DNA of 64,000 nt from Multifurca ochricompacta (GCA_022496185.1 WTXG01000012.1:372001-436000), one strand, 5' to 3'; shown: positions 33,080-45,782, counted from the first letter of the stretch. Program-made: numbers and translations. The notes: generated from the letters alone by a model not told the origin.

Positions 33080-34105
33080 GATATTGAAGCCTGGAGAGGT
33101 AAAGTAAATTCGGACGGGTAGGCATGATTGCAATCTCAGGTGCCAAAAGAGGGTTGTCCAAGCTACAATCATGAAAGGAGATATGCACGCAGACTGATAA
33201 GTCACTCCAGGAACATGTTCATGTCGTACAATCATATGCGGAGCAGAGGTACCAACGGGGCTGTGGGCTGGAGGAATCTGAGCATACGCCGGGTCATGGA
33301 ACTGGATGGAAATGCCGAATCTTTATATGTCAAACTGGAAACTTGGGCAAAAGCTTTGATTTTAGATGAAAGATAAAACCACGCTTGATTGAGTTGAGGC
33401 GAAAGGCACTGCCTCTGCTGCTTGCTTGAATCTAAGCTTGAAGGGGTCTGATTCTCCGGTCCGGTGCATTTCCGCTGTGGTGGCTGTGGCTTCCGTTGGT
33501 GGCGGTGGCGGTGCCGTTGTCATTTCTATTTCATTTCATCTGTTAGCCGAATGCTTTGCCTTTGCTCTCTTGGTCTTGGTCCCTGGGTTTGGTTGTGCGG
33601 TGCAGCTGGCAGGACATGGGTTACCTATCATCAGGCTCGACTACCCCAAAAGACAATTGTTGGATCTTACACCAGTCCTCTATAGTCGGCCAGCTGAGAT
33701 TTTGAAGAACATTGCATTGTTAATGAAGACGCGCTAATGCTACCTGCGGAGGACCGGGATAATGCTTAATTTGTCTTCCTGCCTCGAGCAGACAAAGCAA
33801 GCATTTTAAGAATCCTACCGCATTTATCTTGGCCGACCTTCTCCCGCTCGAACCTTGATCGTGCACAGATGGTGTCATTCTCATCGTGTTGTTGATGTAG
33901 TGTCACGTCGCCCGCAATCGCAACACTCCGGCAGCCACAATTATAGCCACACCCCCTTATAATTGCTAGCGGCTCAGGGCGATGTGTAACCACGACTCAC
34001 CACCATTAAATATTATAAAGGCTGGCTCTTTATCAGTTTCGCAGTGACCCCCTACGGCCCCCCACCTAATAACAAGAACGATTCCACGCGCGGCCTGGCC
34101 GTTCA
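33080..34105. other. Divergent upstream region, 33079 and 34106 genes
   Basis: About 1 kb between two divergent membrane-protein genes. ORFs at 33426-33737 on the + strand are Gly/Val-rich and of unlikely composition, so I left them out. No RNA gene recognised. Confidence 0.4.
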
Positions 34106-34879
34106 ATGGCTGGGACAGCCCCCAAATCGCCCTTCCCATTATCTTTTGTCATTGGCGTTCTCGTCGCCATAGCTCTCAGCGCACTAGCGTTTATTTCTGT
34201 CGTCGCATGGCGCTCTTTCCGTAATCGACACAAGTTCGAACCTTCAAATGACACAATCCCTTTACCCGCCCTTTTAGAGGAGGGGATGTTAGCGCAGGGT
34301 GCTCTTGACTTTTTTTGTCGCGGCCCAAGCAGCAGGCTGGGTGGCATCCCCACGTCGTCAGCTGTGAAGGCTGATGAGGTAGCGGGACCGCCTCAAAGTC
34401 AGCTTCCATCCCATCAAAGAGCCGAAAACGGAGCAGCACAGGATGGTTTGCAACTTCTTGATCCCCAACACTCCATTCATACCAACATTCCCTTATCCGT
34501 TGACGGAGTCCATCATGTTGAAAAGCGTGCCGGTTGCACCGAAAGCGTCCGAAATCGCACCTATCCAGGCAGTAATGGCGACATGATCGTCGAAATAGGT
34601 GGATCGCAACCACTCTTTTTCCCAACACCACCAAAGATCATCCTTTTGCCTCAGGCTCTGCGGATGTCTGGTGGTAAATTATCTATATCCACTGTGTGGA
34701 GTCAAGAAAGCATGTCGCCGCGAGAAAAGAAACCGGTTGTTCCCTTGCGTCCTCTTCCGCTCTTGCCCGTCCCACAGAGAATCAGTCTCCCTTGCATCAT
34801 GACGCCAAGATCTCCAAGCCTGCGCTCCACGAGCTCGCTTCCGCGGAGTCCAGGTCAATCAGAGTTTGATGATTATTAG
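34106..34879 (+). CDS. Uncharacterised single-pass membrane protein
   Basis: Intronless 257-aa ORF. A short N-terminus (MAGTAPKSPFPL) is followed by one strong membrane helix, VIGVLVAIALSALAFISVVA (about residues 15-35), then WRSFRNRHK as a stop-transfer. The long cytosolic part is Pro/Ser-rich and ends RSPSLRSTSSLPRSPGQSEF plus DDY. SP/RSP dipeptides suggest phosphorylation, but this is inference. There are no catalytic motifs. The topology (tiny N-terminus, one TM, disordered tail) resembles the 30129 protein without clear sequence identity. It is divergent from the 31998-33079 gene. Confidence 0.6.
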   Translation: MAGTAPKSPFPLSFVIGVLVAIALSALAFISVVAWRSFRNRHKFEPSNDTIPLPALLEEGMLAQGALDFFCRGPSSRLGGIPTSSAVKADEVAGPPQSQLPSHQRAENGAAQDGLQLLDPQHSIHTNIPLSVDGVHHVEKRAGCTESVRNRTYPGSNGDMIVEIGGSQPLFFPTPPKIILLPQALRMSGGKLSISTVWSQESMSPREKKPVVPLRPLPLLPVPQRISLPCIMTPRSPSLRSTSSLPRSPGQSEFDDY

Positions 34880-35423
34880 CTGAGGGGGATGATTTTTTAT
34901 TGATCGAAATTCGGTGCCAAACTCCTCGCTTGTCATTCCATTACGTTCGTTTCGTTATTATAGAGATACGATGTGGACTCTTGTCTTCAAATTGTAGCTC
35001 CATGTGGTTAATCGGTGTACCTAACTTGCTGTTTTATGTTCTACTAGTAATATTAAGTGGTGGCCGCGGAGTTGACTGTCTTATTCTCACTCTCATTCGC
35101 GTGCCGGCCTCAACCGGAGACTCAAAGCTTGGAACCCCCCATTGTCACCTGGTCTTTGCGGAGACGGAGAGGAGAGGAGAAAGGGAGAATAGCGTGGGTG
35201 TCTCGGTCTCTCTTTCTCTCTCTCTTTACTCTCTATCTATCTATCTCTCCTTGACCTCTCAACATTTCTCTTTCTTTTTCTAAATAAACGTCATCATTTT
35301 TCAAGCAGAGCGGAGCTGCTCGAAGTCATTCAATCCTACGTACTAGCCCATGTGACATACATATTCTTGCCTCGATTGCCAGTGAACAACTTTCCCTGCT
35401 GCGACTGTTCCCGGTCGTTCTCA
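34880..35423 (+). promoter_or_regulatory. MED13 upstream region with CT/TATC microsatellite
   Basis: A 544-base spacer with a CT/CTTT tract and CTATCTAT units at 35201-35250. A reading frame enters MED13 from about 35352, so an upstream exon cannot be excluded. Confidence 0.4.
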
Positions 35424-38400
35424 ATGACCTCAAAGCCACCCGTCATCTCGCCGGGCAGCTCAGGCTCAGTCGCGCTGGCCCAACATCCGCTATCCATTGA
35501 CACCTTCAACAAGCTTTTGTCATCGTCTATCCCACTTCCACCCAACGCATCCATTGTCTATGCAGTATTTTCTCCAACCACTTCTCCCGCTCTCCATGCC
35601 GATACCGTTGAGCTTGCACGAAGGCGTATTCTGGATTCTGGCAAGCTATCTCTTTCAGACTCCCTTCTTTGTACCGTCCATGTCGAAAAAGGCACACTGT
35701 ACCTCTATGTTTTCTCAATCGTTTCTTCAGATGGAACCAACGATCGTTATCCATTCAGCACCCTTAGCAGCTTGCAATTTGACGGTTTGATTTGTGAGTC
35801 TCCCGAGTTCTCGTTCGGACTACATGACCCATCATTTATCGGATGATCACTGACTCGGCCACCCCATACAGCATCACAAGTGTCCTCTTTCCGTCCTACG
35901 GAAATTCACGAAGCCAAGTCAACGTCTCTAACCAGGAACCGGTCATCTACCCCTCAGAGTCATTTACCCAGCCCGCATGCAATTGATCCCTTCCCTTGCT
36001 TATTCCCAGCTGAGAGCCTTCGAATACCCTACTCCCTCTTCGTCAAGGCAGTGCAGGAGAGGCTAATCAATGATATATGCTCTGTGCAAGACCATGACCG
36101 GAGGTTATGCAGGCTTAATGGTGGTTTTCTCATATTTCCGCAGCATCCGACGTCAGACTGGGGTACCGGCTGGGAGCATCATGCACAGAATAGGTACGGT
36201 TTTTTGTTTTTTGGCCGAGCTGCTTTTTCGGATCTTTGACACACCGACAGACCATTGATACACACTTATCTTCATGTCATACTAAATCGCAAGCGTATTC
36301 TCATCCAACCATTGCTTCGTCCGACGCATTATATTCCCGTTTCCCCATCTCGCCCCTCCCTTCCGGCACGCCCATAATCTTACTTCCATATGGAACACCG
36401 GCATACTACCTTACGTCATACAACGGCCCAACTGCTGGCCTTACGGCGCAATTCACCCAGTCATTGTCTGGCCTCGGTTGTGAGAGTTGGGCAGCTCTAG
36501 CCTCGAAGCCACCCAGCCCTCCAATCCTTGGTACAAATACAGGCTGTCATACCACATCGCGTGACCCACGGTTCCTGATTGCATGGATAGATGTGCAGAA
36601 TAAGCAAGGTGAAGATAAGGGTCTTACGGTTATCTGGCCAATTTCGCTTGCTCTTTCTTTTCTTCCTTCGTCGTCGTCACCACATGCGTCTCGCCAGCTT
36701 TCTCATGTTCCGGATCTACCATCACAACTCCAACCATCGCCGCCCCCACCCACTGCTGCAGCGGGACCTGTCATCGTCTCTCTTACTGCTGCTGCTTTTG
36801 CAGCCTCTCCAATCGCACAGCTGGGACGTAGCCCGCAACTACCATCAACCCCTATTGACTTACCCCCAGCCATCACTCGTCGGCCCAATGTACCCCGGGT
36901 TGCTTCTTATACCGCGCCATATAACCCAACAACAAACAATGGGCTCTCTTCATTCTACTTTAACCCCGATTCTTCATCACGTGACGACATTCGTGCATTG
37001 CTAGCGAGGTTGGTGAATACATCGATGTCGTTGTTAAGGAGCGGGAGCGAGAACGGGAGCGCCTGAGAAGGGAGCGTGAAATCTCTGGTCCAAGTATTGA
37101 TGCCTCACCTGCCCGAGCCATGAGCGCGGTGAATACTCCAGGATCGGTTGGAATTTCCTCGCCCATGTCGACAACTTTAATGGGTACGATGAACTCACCA
37201 CCTACGACTAGCTCAGATCTTACAATCTCTTCAATTATTGCCCCGGCCCCTCAATCTGCACCTCTCTCAGCTGGAGCCGATCCACCTTTACAGCCATTCT
37301 ATCCCTCGCCCCCTCAATCAAGCTCTGTACCATTGTCCTCGGTGGAAATGGTTGTCCAGCCTTTATCGGCGTCATCCACATTGGTTCGGCCTTTCGCTCC
37401 CCCTTTGGAGTCTTCTGCTCCGGCGATCCCTTCCTCACCTGATGCAGTGACGTTTTCAGCTGCATCAGCCCCCGTATCTTCGTTTGATGCATTTCCTGGA
37501 TTCGAAAACTGGACCCAGGATAGCACGCCTTGGCAGTCATCGGGCGGAATCCTCGATATGCCTCTCGGCGATGTCAGCATCGGTGTAGACATGGATATTG
37601 ACTCACTTCCATATAATGTCGACCCCATTGCTGGCGGAGGCAGTGGCCGGGGCTGGGAAACGAGTGACATGGGGCGTATGGACATAGATGGCACTTGCCT
37701 CGATAGCATTTTTACTGAGGCGGATTTTGACTTTTGGGACGACGGTAAACCTCAGCAATCCAGTATATCTTCAGCACCTGCGCCCGTCCCTCCACCGCTC
37801 AGCATAAACAGTGGAACGAATGCGACCCGCACGTCTGGTCCTACCCCGCTTGGCATATCTTCTCAATTTTTTGAAGATGCTAAACCTTCTGCTACTGTTA
37901 CTTCGTCGCATGCACCCATGTGGCCGCCGAGTGCTCTTGCGGGTTTTACTCAGCAGGGCATCGTGCTGGATGTTGCCGCAGAATTAATTTCACCTTCACC
38001 CACTAAGACGCTCTCCCCTCCCTCTGGCCCAGCGACGCCTCGTACTGTAGCGCTAGACCCTGCGGTACGCCTCACACCACGGTCTCCATTAGCCGGTGGG
38101 GGAATCTTTGATGCGATTCCTTTCGCTTCTACGTATCGCGTAACAGATGGGAAGTACACTGCAGGAAAATTTGCTTTACCTAGTCCACCGGATGAGGAAG
38201 ACAGAACGCAATCAGTGGCCGGGCTATCGCCTAAAGGAGGCCGTTGGTGGAATCGCTATCATGCTGCGACAGATCCACGTGTGGGCGTCGTACGCAAGTT
38301 GATTGGCATCAAGCTCAAGAACACGGCAGATGGTTGTGCCGAACCTTCAGAGTGGGTAAGAGGCTCGCAAGAATGGACGCGAAACGTACTGCAGACCCCA

Positions 38401-40703
38401 CCACCCGAGGAAAGCTATGCCTTATCCGAGGACAGCGAGTCGGGCGAAGAGGATGAGGACGAGAACATGCAGCTGGATAACGATGAGGACGAGGACGTGA
38501 CATCGCCAGCGACAGGGCCGCGACCGTTTACGCCGTTACCGTCCTACCTACCGCTCGGACCGACGTTACTACATACGCACTTCCAACACAGCCTTTTGCT
38601 TCCCCTCAGTACACCATTACGCCCTTCGCGTGCTGCTGCATCCCCCTCCGGACAAACCCCCGGTGCTGTCCCGGTGTCCGTGCCCACACCTGTGTCACCA
38701 GCTGCGTTACTTGGTGCAGCATCGGAGAAGTCAAGATCACTGGAAGCGGCAGCGCAGATCCTCGCAAAGGAAGTCGTTGAAAGTGCCACCTGGAATGACG
38801 CGTGGCGCGCGAATGCCGTCGACTGCTGGACCGAGCACCGTTGCGCAACGGGGGTGTGGCAGGCGGACCTTCGTTGTGTGGCTAAAGCACTCACGACCCT
38901 TCCTGGAATGGAAGCCCTACTTGACCTGCAGACTGTCTTCGCATCGGAGGAGGGAGAAAAGCCGGTGCTGGAACAACTCGAGCCGCCGTTCCTCTCTGTT
39001 GCAAAATCAGATGCCCTCATCCAAGTGCTACCAACTGCGCTTAGGTTCTGGGATAAATTGGGGCTGAGCCCCAGGGCTGGAAAGAAAAACGTTTGTGCAT
39101 TCGTTTTCTTCGAGGAATCGGATGAAGACAGGGTGGATGTTGTTGACAAATGGCTGGAGTGGGTTGGTTCAACATATACAGTGGGTATCGCAATCAGTTG
39201 GCCGGGCCAGCACTTCACCTGAATCTGACATACTTTGTAGAGGCATAATCTCGGGGAACACGAGCGCGGCAAGTCGAGTAGTTGTGTGAAAAATGGCCTC
39301 GTTCCGGTCAAATTCGAGACGTTCCGTAAGACGTTGTGTGAGTCCAGTATTGACAGTTTCGGTTTCAGTATATTTACTCTGTGGCTATAGCATCGTTTGT
39401 CTCTGTTCTGCCACCTTCGGGGTCTAACTACGTCTTCTACATCGCTATGCCTTCCTCCGCTATCTCTATCTCCAGCCAGACTCTGCGGCAAGTGTTTTCA
39501 GCAGTCAAGCGCGCCCAGAAAATGCACCCAGAAGAGCAGATCCTCTTTCAGTTTATCCCTGCTCAATCGGTATACTCACTCAAATTCTCCTCTGTGGAAC
39601 GAGGTGGTGTGTTTGCATTCGCTTGCTCGATCTACAACCGCATCTTGTCGCCCGTCGATCGGGTCATGTCCCGTCAGATCATAGACAACAGCTTGCGCAT
39701 GCGTGATTTCTTCCAGGAACCCGCGTTCTCTCTCGCTCGACCGCTTCACACCAAAGTCCAATTTGTCCGACAATTTCCCACCCTCTCGCTGGACGTCGTG
39801 GACCGACATACCTTGCTTCATATCGGTTATCGGTTTTCTACTTGCGGGAAGTGGATCTTCGCCTGTTGCGTTGATCAAAGAGGGGAGGCACACGACCTTG
39901 CGGTTTGGTTGCTACCTAGTGAATCGCCAGAGACATTCATTGCCCAGCATTTGTGGATATTTGCCGTGAATGTCGCGAAGCGGGCAAACGTCGAGTGGCG
40001 GATAGTTATAGCCAAACTCGGGTCGATGGACGTTCGGGAGCTCGAAGGTTTGTCTTCTTTTGATTGGTCCAGAGTGTGGCTGATTTTCCCTGTTAGCGTG
40101 GGTGCGCCAGCTTGATAAAACTGCCTTTTTGCGCAAAGAACTTCCTATGGTCCACGTCAGTTTGGTGTGCGTCGAGCTGGACAGGACGTGGGCATTCATT
40201 GCACCGTATGGGAACGCCAAGCGTCCGACATCCGAGAGTCGCTCCTCAAAGACATCCTTGAGCAGTTTCATGGTCGATGCCTCTTCTAATACATACCGCC
40301 TCGGCCATAGCGCGCAGATGGATCTCTTACCGCCTTCCTGTTCGGCTGGAGACTTTGACCCTGCTGATTCCTGTATTTCCGATTGCTCCGACGCTGGTCC
40401 GCCCCCATATGAACGACATCTTCGACCTCTTCACACCGCTACGCTCATTCGAGTGCCGTGTGGTGCGGATTTCACTTCGATCGCCATGTTGCATTTACAC
40501 CAGCTGCATTCTACGCGTTCGCATCTTTCATCGCTCACATTGTCAGACGCGGACATGTTGCAAGAAGTGTGTCGGAATTATCACGAGCTCTCAGTACTCG
40601 CCCGCTCTCGATGGCTAAAGGCAAACCCAATTCTGCCTTTTCATCTTGGGGCATGGAGATCATCGACTGCGCATTGAGCGGCAGCCTCGCTCCAGAAGCC
40701 TGA
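35424..40703 (+). CDS. MED13: Mediator kinase-module subunit MED13
   Basis: Very large scaffold linking the CDK8 kinase module to core Mediator. The N-terminal domain starts MTSKPPVISPGSSG and includes ASIVYAVFSP and ELARRRILDSG. The middle is Ser/Pro-rich, with a KERERERERLRRERE helix near 37040 and the conserved GGIFDAIPFAS / YTAGKFALPSPP block near 38100. The C-terminal (PIWI-like) part includes SFVSVLPPSGSNYVFYIAMP, ILFQFIPAQSV and AWVRQLDKTAFLRKELPMVH, ending in a MEIIDCALSG-type end at 40703. Introns lie near 39182-39239, 39338-39390 and 40048-40099. Frame breaks near 36340, 36990 and 40655 each need one or two bases. The N-terminal exon borders (35790-36250) were not resolved. Confidence 0.88.
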
Positions 40704-40971
40704 AATCCGTACCCAAAAGCTTCGTCAACGTTCATTTCTTGTATATATATTTTCCATCCCGCCTCCTGATTTGTGCCCTTCTCCCCCTCCATCGTCATTC
40801 GTACTACCCTTTGTGACTTTTTAATTCCAGTTTTGATCACGCATTTCTTCGTCTATATCGTACCAAGCTTACTTTACCCCAGCTGCTGTAGAGGGACCGG
40901 GTCAATGTATTACTACCATCATTGATAGCTACTATATTATCACTCTGCATGATATCACGTCACCCTCTCCC

Positions 40972-41991
40972 CTATTGGTTCTTTTTCTCGTCGCATTGAA
41001 GCCCTTTGGCGGCTGGACGCGCAAAGGTGATTGAATTTTGCAAGTGCTGAGATGCCGAAGAGGACGATAGGGACGAGAACGAAAAGTGCAAGAAGCAGAC
41101 TAGTAATGAGCGCGGGCGTGAGTAGTTGATAGCGCGCAAGGATGCCGCCAGATGGCGCAGGTTTAGGGACAGTGTCGTCTTGGCGCCGCGAGCCAGAGAA
41201 GATGACGAGATGGCGCGGGAAGGCGCGCTCGATCCTTTCGAGTTCGCCTGCAAGGCGGGCCTCTGGAATTTGTAATATGATCAGGTCAGTCCCATGATCT
41301 TACTTTGGGGAAAAAATAAGTCCGGACTGTGCGCACCGTGCTCGGCCACAGAGCGCTTGCGCGCCCCAGCGGATTCGACCAACGCGGGCATGGTCAAGGA
41401 CAAGACGTGTTTGGATTCCAAATCGAGCGTGTCGGGGACTGTCCCGATGGGGAATGAAAGACGCTGAGAACCGCAGCGTTGGGCCACTTTGCTTGCGAGG
41501 TCCTGGATGGGGTTCGTCGCATCAGGTGTTGAGCGTACGTATGGTAGCTGAAGGGATGAGGGAGAATCATGTAGGCGCATTGCGATGTATGACGATGGGG
41601 AGAGTGTGCGCAAGTCGGACGCGTGCAACTTTTAAAAAAGAAGAAAAGCAGTAAAGAGTGTGAAGAACAAGTGGGAGCCAGTGAGGGGTAAGGGGAGACG
41701 CACCCCAGGCTGGTCAACCACGATCACAGCATCATATTCGCAGAGGTCAATTTCTGATAAAAATTTCCCGAAAACTTCGCTCGAATGTGGGGTTGAAGAA
41801 ACTGGGCGCAATTGGCGGAGAGGGGAAGTACTATGATGTGTGAATGTTGGCGCGAAGAACAGTTTAGAGGTTGCTAAATGAAACAATTACCTGACGGATG
41901 ACCATGCGACAAAAGGTGAGGTATTTGAGAAGGCCAGGACGGTTGTAAATGAGGCTACAAGAACGAGAGGGAGATTGGTGGAGTAGAGCAT
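40972..41991 (-). CDS. BIG1-like ER type I membrane protein
   Basis: Resembles the BIG1 / V-ATPase assembly (Voa1) group of ER proteins needed for beta-1,6-glucan or V-ATPase biogenesis. The signal peptide (MLYSTNLPLVLVASFTTVLA) is followed by the FSNTSPFVAWSS block typical of the family. The lumenal domain contains CEYDAVIVVDQPG and LHASDLRTLSP. One C-terminal membrane helix reads LITSLLLALFVLVPIVLFGI. The last residues read in frame as GFNATRK..., but one extra A in the A5 run at about 40981-40986 gives a KKNQ stop at 40972. KKNQ is a KKXX ER-retrieval signal and is the more credible end. At least four exons. Confidence 0.75.
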
Positions 41992-42355
41992 AGTCGTAGT
42001 TGTAGTTGTAGTCGTAGTGCTTTTGTTATGTAGCCACTTTCTGTTTACTAGACTAGACTAGACAATACATTATTTTGGCTCTGGCACTTTCACTTTCACT
42101 TTCACTTTCACTTCCATCTATTATCGGTAACAGAATACAATGAATATAATAGAATGAGACCATTTCTGTCTGGAGGATTGTGTGGAAAATCAGAAGACCA
42201 GATGGCGATGACTGACTATATGCTGTTATGGATCAACTAGAGGCCTGAGAACAGAGGCAAGCAGATGGTTGTGCTGCTGTGGTACAAAATACAAGTAAAC
42301 ACAACACAATGAACACGCCCACGTCCACGTCAACCGAATTCCGGTCTAAGCTTGC
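41992..42355. promoter_or_regulatory. Divergent promoter, BIG1-like / glucosidase II beta
   Basis: A 364-base bidirectional region between two ER-protein genes. It holds GTAGTT repeats at 41995-42020 and CTTTCA tandem units at 42087-42113. No gene seen. Confidence 0.45.
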
Positions 42356-44516
42356 ATGCACTCCCTTTTGATGCCCCCCTTGCTACTCTTGCTCACTATA
42401 CTCCCGACCCTAATTTTTGCCACGCGGATACCACAGATCCAAGGAGTCCACCCATCTTTACTCTCGAAATATAAGCCTGAAGGCACTGCATGGAACTGTC
42501 TGGATGGCACTAAGAGCATTTCGTGGGCAGCCGTAAATGACGATTATTGTGATTGTCCAGATGGCAGTGATGAGCCAGGCACGTCATACTGCTAGTACAA
42601 TTCCGCTAAAGTCTTACAAGCCTTGACAGGAACGAGTGCATGTCCGAACAATACCTTTTACTGCACGAATGCTGGTCACATTGGCGCGACCATCCCTAGT
42701 TCGCGTGTAAATGACGGCCTCTGCGGTTGTTTATTCCCCTAAATTCCTCTCCTCTCCTTATGGTTCTGTAGAACCTTCTTGCTGTGATGGATCCGATGAA
42801 CCTGCTGGTGTGTGTGAGAACACGTGTGGGATCATTGGTGAAATATATCGCAAAGAGCAAGACACCTTACGAAAACTGCGGAGGACTGTTAGCAATCTCA
42901 TCATATTCATAGTTCACCACTCTCATTCAGTTCCAGGGTTCAAAAATCCGTTCGACATATATTGCCTTTGCCCAAAAAGAGAAGAAACGACTAGAAGCCG
43001 AAGTCAAAATCTCTCAGAAAGAGATTGCGACACTTGAAAAAGAAGTTGCTCGCTGCCAAGGTGCGTCCGCTGCGTCACCCCTTGACATGTTCTCACTTGT
43101 CGCAGATCTTGTAGATCGGACTGAGGCAATTTCTGCGGAGGTTCTTGAACACAAAAAGACGTCGCGTATGTTCTATAGTTCCGTTCTCCCTCAGCTACCC
43201 AAAATCCCCATTTCAGCGTTGTTTGCCTCTCTTATCACACATCATAACGCGCTCAAGTCCCTTCAGCGAGAGCACAAGAAACACCTGGAGCGTGAGAAGC
43301 AACTCAGTGACATTCTTGACACGCTTCGCCGCGGTTACAACCCAAATTATCAGGACATGGCCGTACTTGAGGCGGTGCGGGGCTGGGAGTACCTTGCGGA
43401 CTTACCCCATGTTGGTGAGGCCGAGCGCGAAGAAGGTAGCGATGAGGAGGAGGAAGCAACGATTCCTGCCAACGATGCCAAGCAAGAGCTCGAGGAAGGC
43501 GAATGGACTAAGCTACAACTCGAAAATGAACTCGATGGGCTTCTCAACGTCGACCATGTCTCACTATTGATGGAGCATGACACATTTGTTGACAGTACCG
43601 CATCTACGTCTTCTTGTGAGTCCTCACATAGGGTCTAGGATTTGTATTTATTGTCCCCGTAGTGCATGACATCAAGGCTTACCTCCCCGATTTTTCCGTT
43701 CCGCAATTCAAGTTCCTTCGTGACACGTTGGCATCGTGGTTGAACGTCATCGGGATCGCCAGGTTCAGAGGTTCTTCCGGTGCAGCAATAGGTCAACCTA
43801 GTTATCGTTGGCTGTGTTTGTTCACTGAAACAAGCCACAACAGAGGTCACCAAGGCCCGACAGAAGCTTGATGATTCTAAGCGTAGTCTTGATCATGCGC
43901 AGAAGCAACTGGAGAAAGTTCAGGAAGATTTGAATGACCTATTCGAACTCGCGGGGTACGGCGCACAGGGTGAATGGAAGAAGCTGCATAACACATGCCT
44001 AACCAAGGACGCCGGAGAGTAAGTTTAGGAAATAAATTTATTCGTCCGCATATCTCAGAGTCTTTCTAGCTATGTCTATGAGGTATGCCTGTTTGAAGAG
44101 GCTAAACAAATACCGAACCATGGGGGTTCGACGTTCAGTCTCGGGTACGGCGTCATCGGCTGAATTTATTGGTAGATGCTCACTCGTTGAAAAAGGCGAT
44201 TCACATCGTGGAATCCTTCCCCTGATGTGGCGGAAGGCTCAGCAGAGTATTACTCGAAACAAATATACAGCCATGGCACAAAGTGCTGGAACGGACCAGA
44301 GCGCAGTGTTCAGGTATCACGATTCCGCTATCATCTTGGCCTGTTATTGCTGGTTCTAACAACAATTCACAGCTTTACCTGACTTGTGGGACAGAAAATG
44401 CTTTGTTAACGGTAACGGAGCTGGAGAAGTGTGAGTACCTGTTCACTGGGACCAGTCCCGCTCTGTGCCTGCCGCCACTGGAGGAAGACAAAGAGTCTGG
44501 GAGAGATGAATTATGA
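42356..44516 (+). CDS. GTB1: Glucosidase II beta subunit (PRKCSH homolog)
   Basis: ER-lumenal regulatory subunit that holds and targets glucosidase II for N-glycan glucose trimming. A signal peptide ([20 protein letters not shown]) is followed by [15 protein letters not shown] and two LDL-A/PRKCSH-type acidic repeats ([18 protein letters not shown] and [14 protein letters not shown]). Then come a coiled coil, an acidic stretch ([12 protein letters not shown]) and an MRH domain with [41 protein letters not shown] and [20 protein letters not shown]. The C-terminus is GRDEL, an HDEL-type retention signal, which fixes the final frame. Two or more frame breaks fall in the MRH part (about 44150 and 44205) and others in the coiled coil. 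Confidence 0.92.
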
Positions 44517-44920
44517 TGTTAGTGCTTTCAATCGCAAACTCGTTGCTTAGATACGCAGTGGGGGTGTGTAATGAACTTTGGGAGTGCACTGAGCCACACT
44601 ATGATACCAAAGCAATTCCATCTCCCCAGGTGTGATTGGACGTCGCCTCGTACACAAATTGATGATGGTATATGCTTGATGCTATGAGTGGCACTCAGCC
44701 TACAATGCTTTGCTTGTGCTCGTATTAAATTCCTATCAAAGTACCCCCTTACTTGAACTGAACATTCCATTAATCATGTTATCACTGAGGCATAGGCAGA
44801 CAATGAATAATTATTCGCAGCTATAGCCTATCACCTAGACTCGAATTCTTTCCAGGTCTGGAAGTCTCTGATCGTGAAGTAAGGGGCAGAGAGCTCAATG
44901 GCCCAGGCTTGGATCCTACT
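44517..44920. other. Convergent 3' spacer, GTB1 / CGI121
   Basis: About 400 bases between two stop codons. No credible ORF or RNA. Confidence 0.45.
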
Positions 44921-45682
44921 ATCATGCAGCAACGCTCTTCATCGCTACGATGCTTACAACGATGTTATCAATTAAATGGTGCTCGCGACTTGGATCGTTC
45001 TGTGCTTCATTGATGACCGGGTCCTCATTTAATTTGTTATACTGCTAGACATTGATTAGATGCTCTCCAAAAAAGTAAAGACCGATCACACCCACTTTTT
45101 TCACCGCTGCCCAATCTGTCAAGCCAGCAAGCTCCAAGATGGGCGCCAGTGTGCCCTCAACTACGGAACCCATTCTATCCTGGACAACCAAAAAATCGAG
45201 TGGGTCAATTCGAATAACGAGGAGGGCCGTGCTATCGTCGGAGACGCCGTAGCGACGTAAAGCCTCAGTAATCTAAGGGAAGCACTGTTTAAATCCCTGG
45301 GGAAAGAATGTATTGTTGTCTTACAAAGGTTGGCTCACATTATTACTCGGATTCAAGGCCCATAGAACCTCTGAGTGCACTGTCTTGGTCCTCAGTGTGT
45401 TTTGCGATGCGGCAAGAAGAGCCTGAGTAACAGCTGTTTGAATGTGTAGGACACTTGTAACCTGCTCGTCGCTAGCATCCTTCCTTTTTGTGGACACCCA
45501 TACGACCCACCAGTCGTGCATCAACGAACGCAAAATTAACCGCCTCACGCTCCGCATCTCCCTCTTCGCCTTTAGGTACTCGCGCGAACGATGCGCGCCC
45601 TCAGCCTTGCCGCGTTCGTTACATTGTTGAAAAGAGCAACGTGAACTGTCGAGGAGAAATGTGGATAAGCGAAGCTTTCCAT
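44921..45682 (-). CDS. CGI121: EKC/KEOPS complex subunit CGI121 (TPRKB homolog)
   Basis: Small subunit of the KEOPS complex that makes t6A on ANN-decoding tRNAs; CGI121 binds Bud32 and tRNA. The start at 45682 gives MESFAYPHFSSTVHVALFNN, then REAVNFAFVDARL. An intron is followed by VTSVLHIQTAVTQALLAASQ and LRTKTVHSEVLWALNPSNN, matching the family core. The next exon reads ITEALRRYGVSDDSTALLVI and LAGLTDWAAVKK. The last exon ends DNIVVSIVAMKSVAA, the conserved C-terminal strand, at 44921. One frame break lies near 45570 between RAST and KGEEGDA. Only 100 bases separate it from the divergent PDI gene. Confidence 0.9.
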
Positions 45683-45782
45683 TGATGGATCTTCCCACGG
45701 CCACGACCACAGCCACGACCTCACCTTCTCGGTCGTCGTCGTCGTGTTTCGTATTCTTACTCATTCCACTCAATCGAACTAG
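45683..45782. promoter_or_regulatory. Compact divergent promoter, CGI121 / PDI
   Basis: Only 100 bases lie between the two divergent start codons, so the core promoters must overlap. The left part is rich in CCACGAC/CGTCGT trinucleotide repeats. Confidence 0.5.

Noticed and set aside
33426..33737. ORF of 103 codons between the membrane-protein genes
   Set aside because: Gly/Val/Leu composition from GGT repeats, no splice context, no homology recognised.
38544..39491. 315-codon antisense ORF inside MED13
   Set aside because: Shadow of a conserved coding exon; Ser/Arg-rich composition and no family resemblance.
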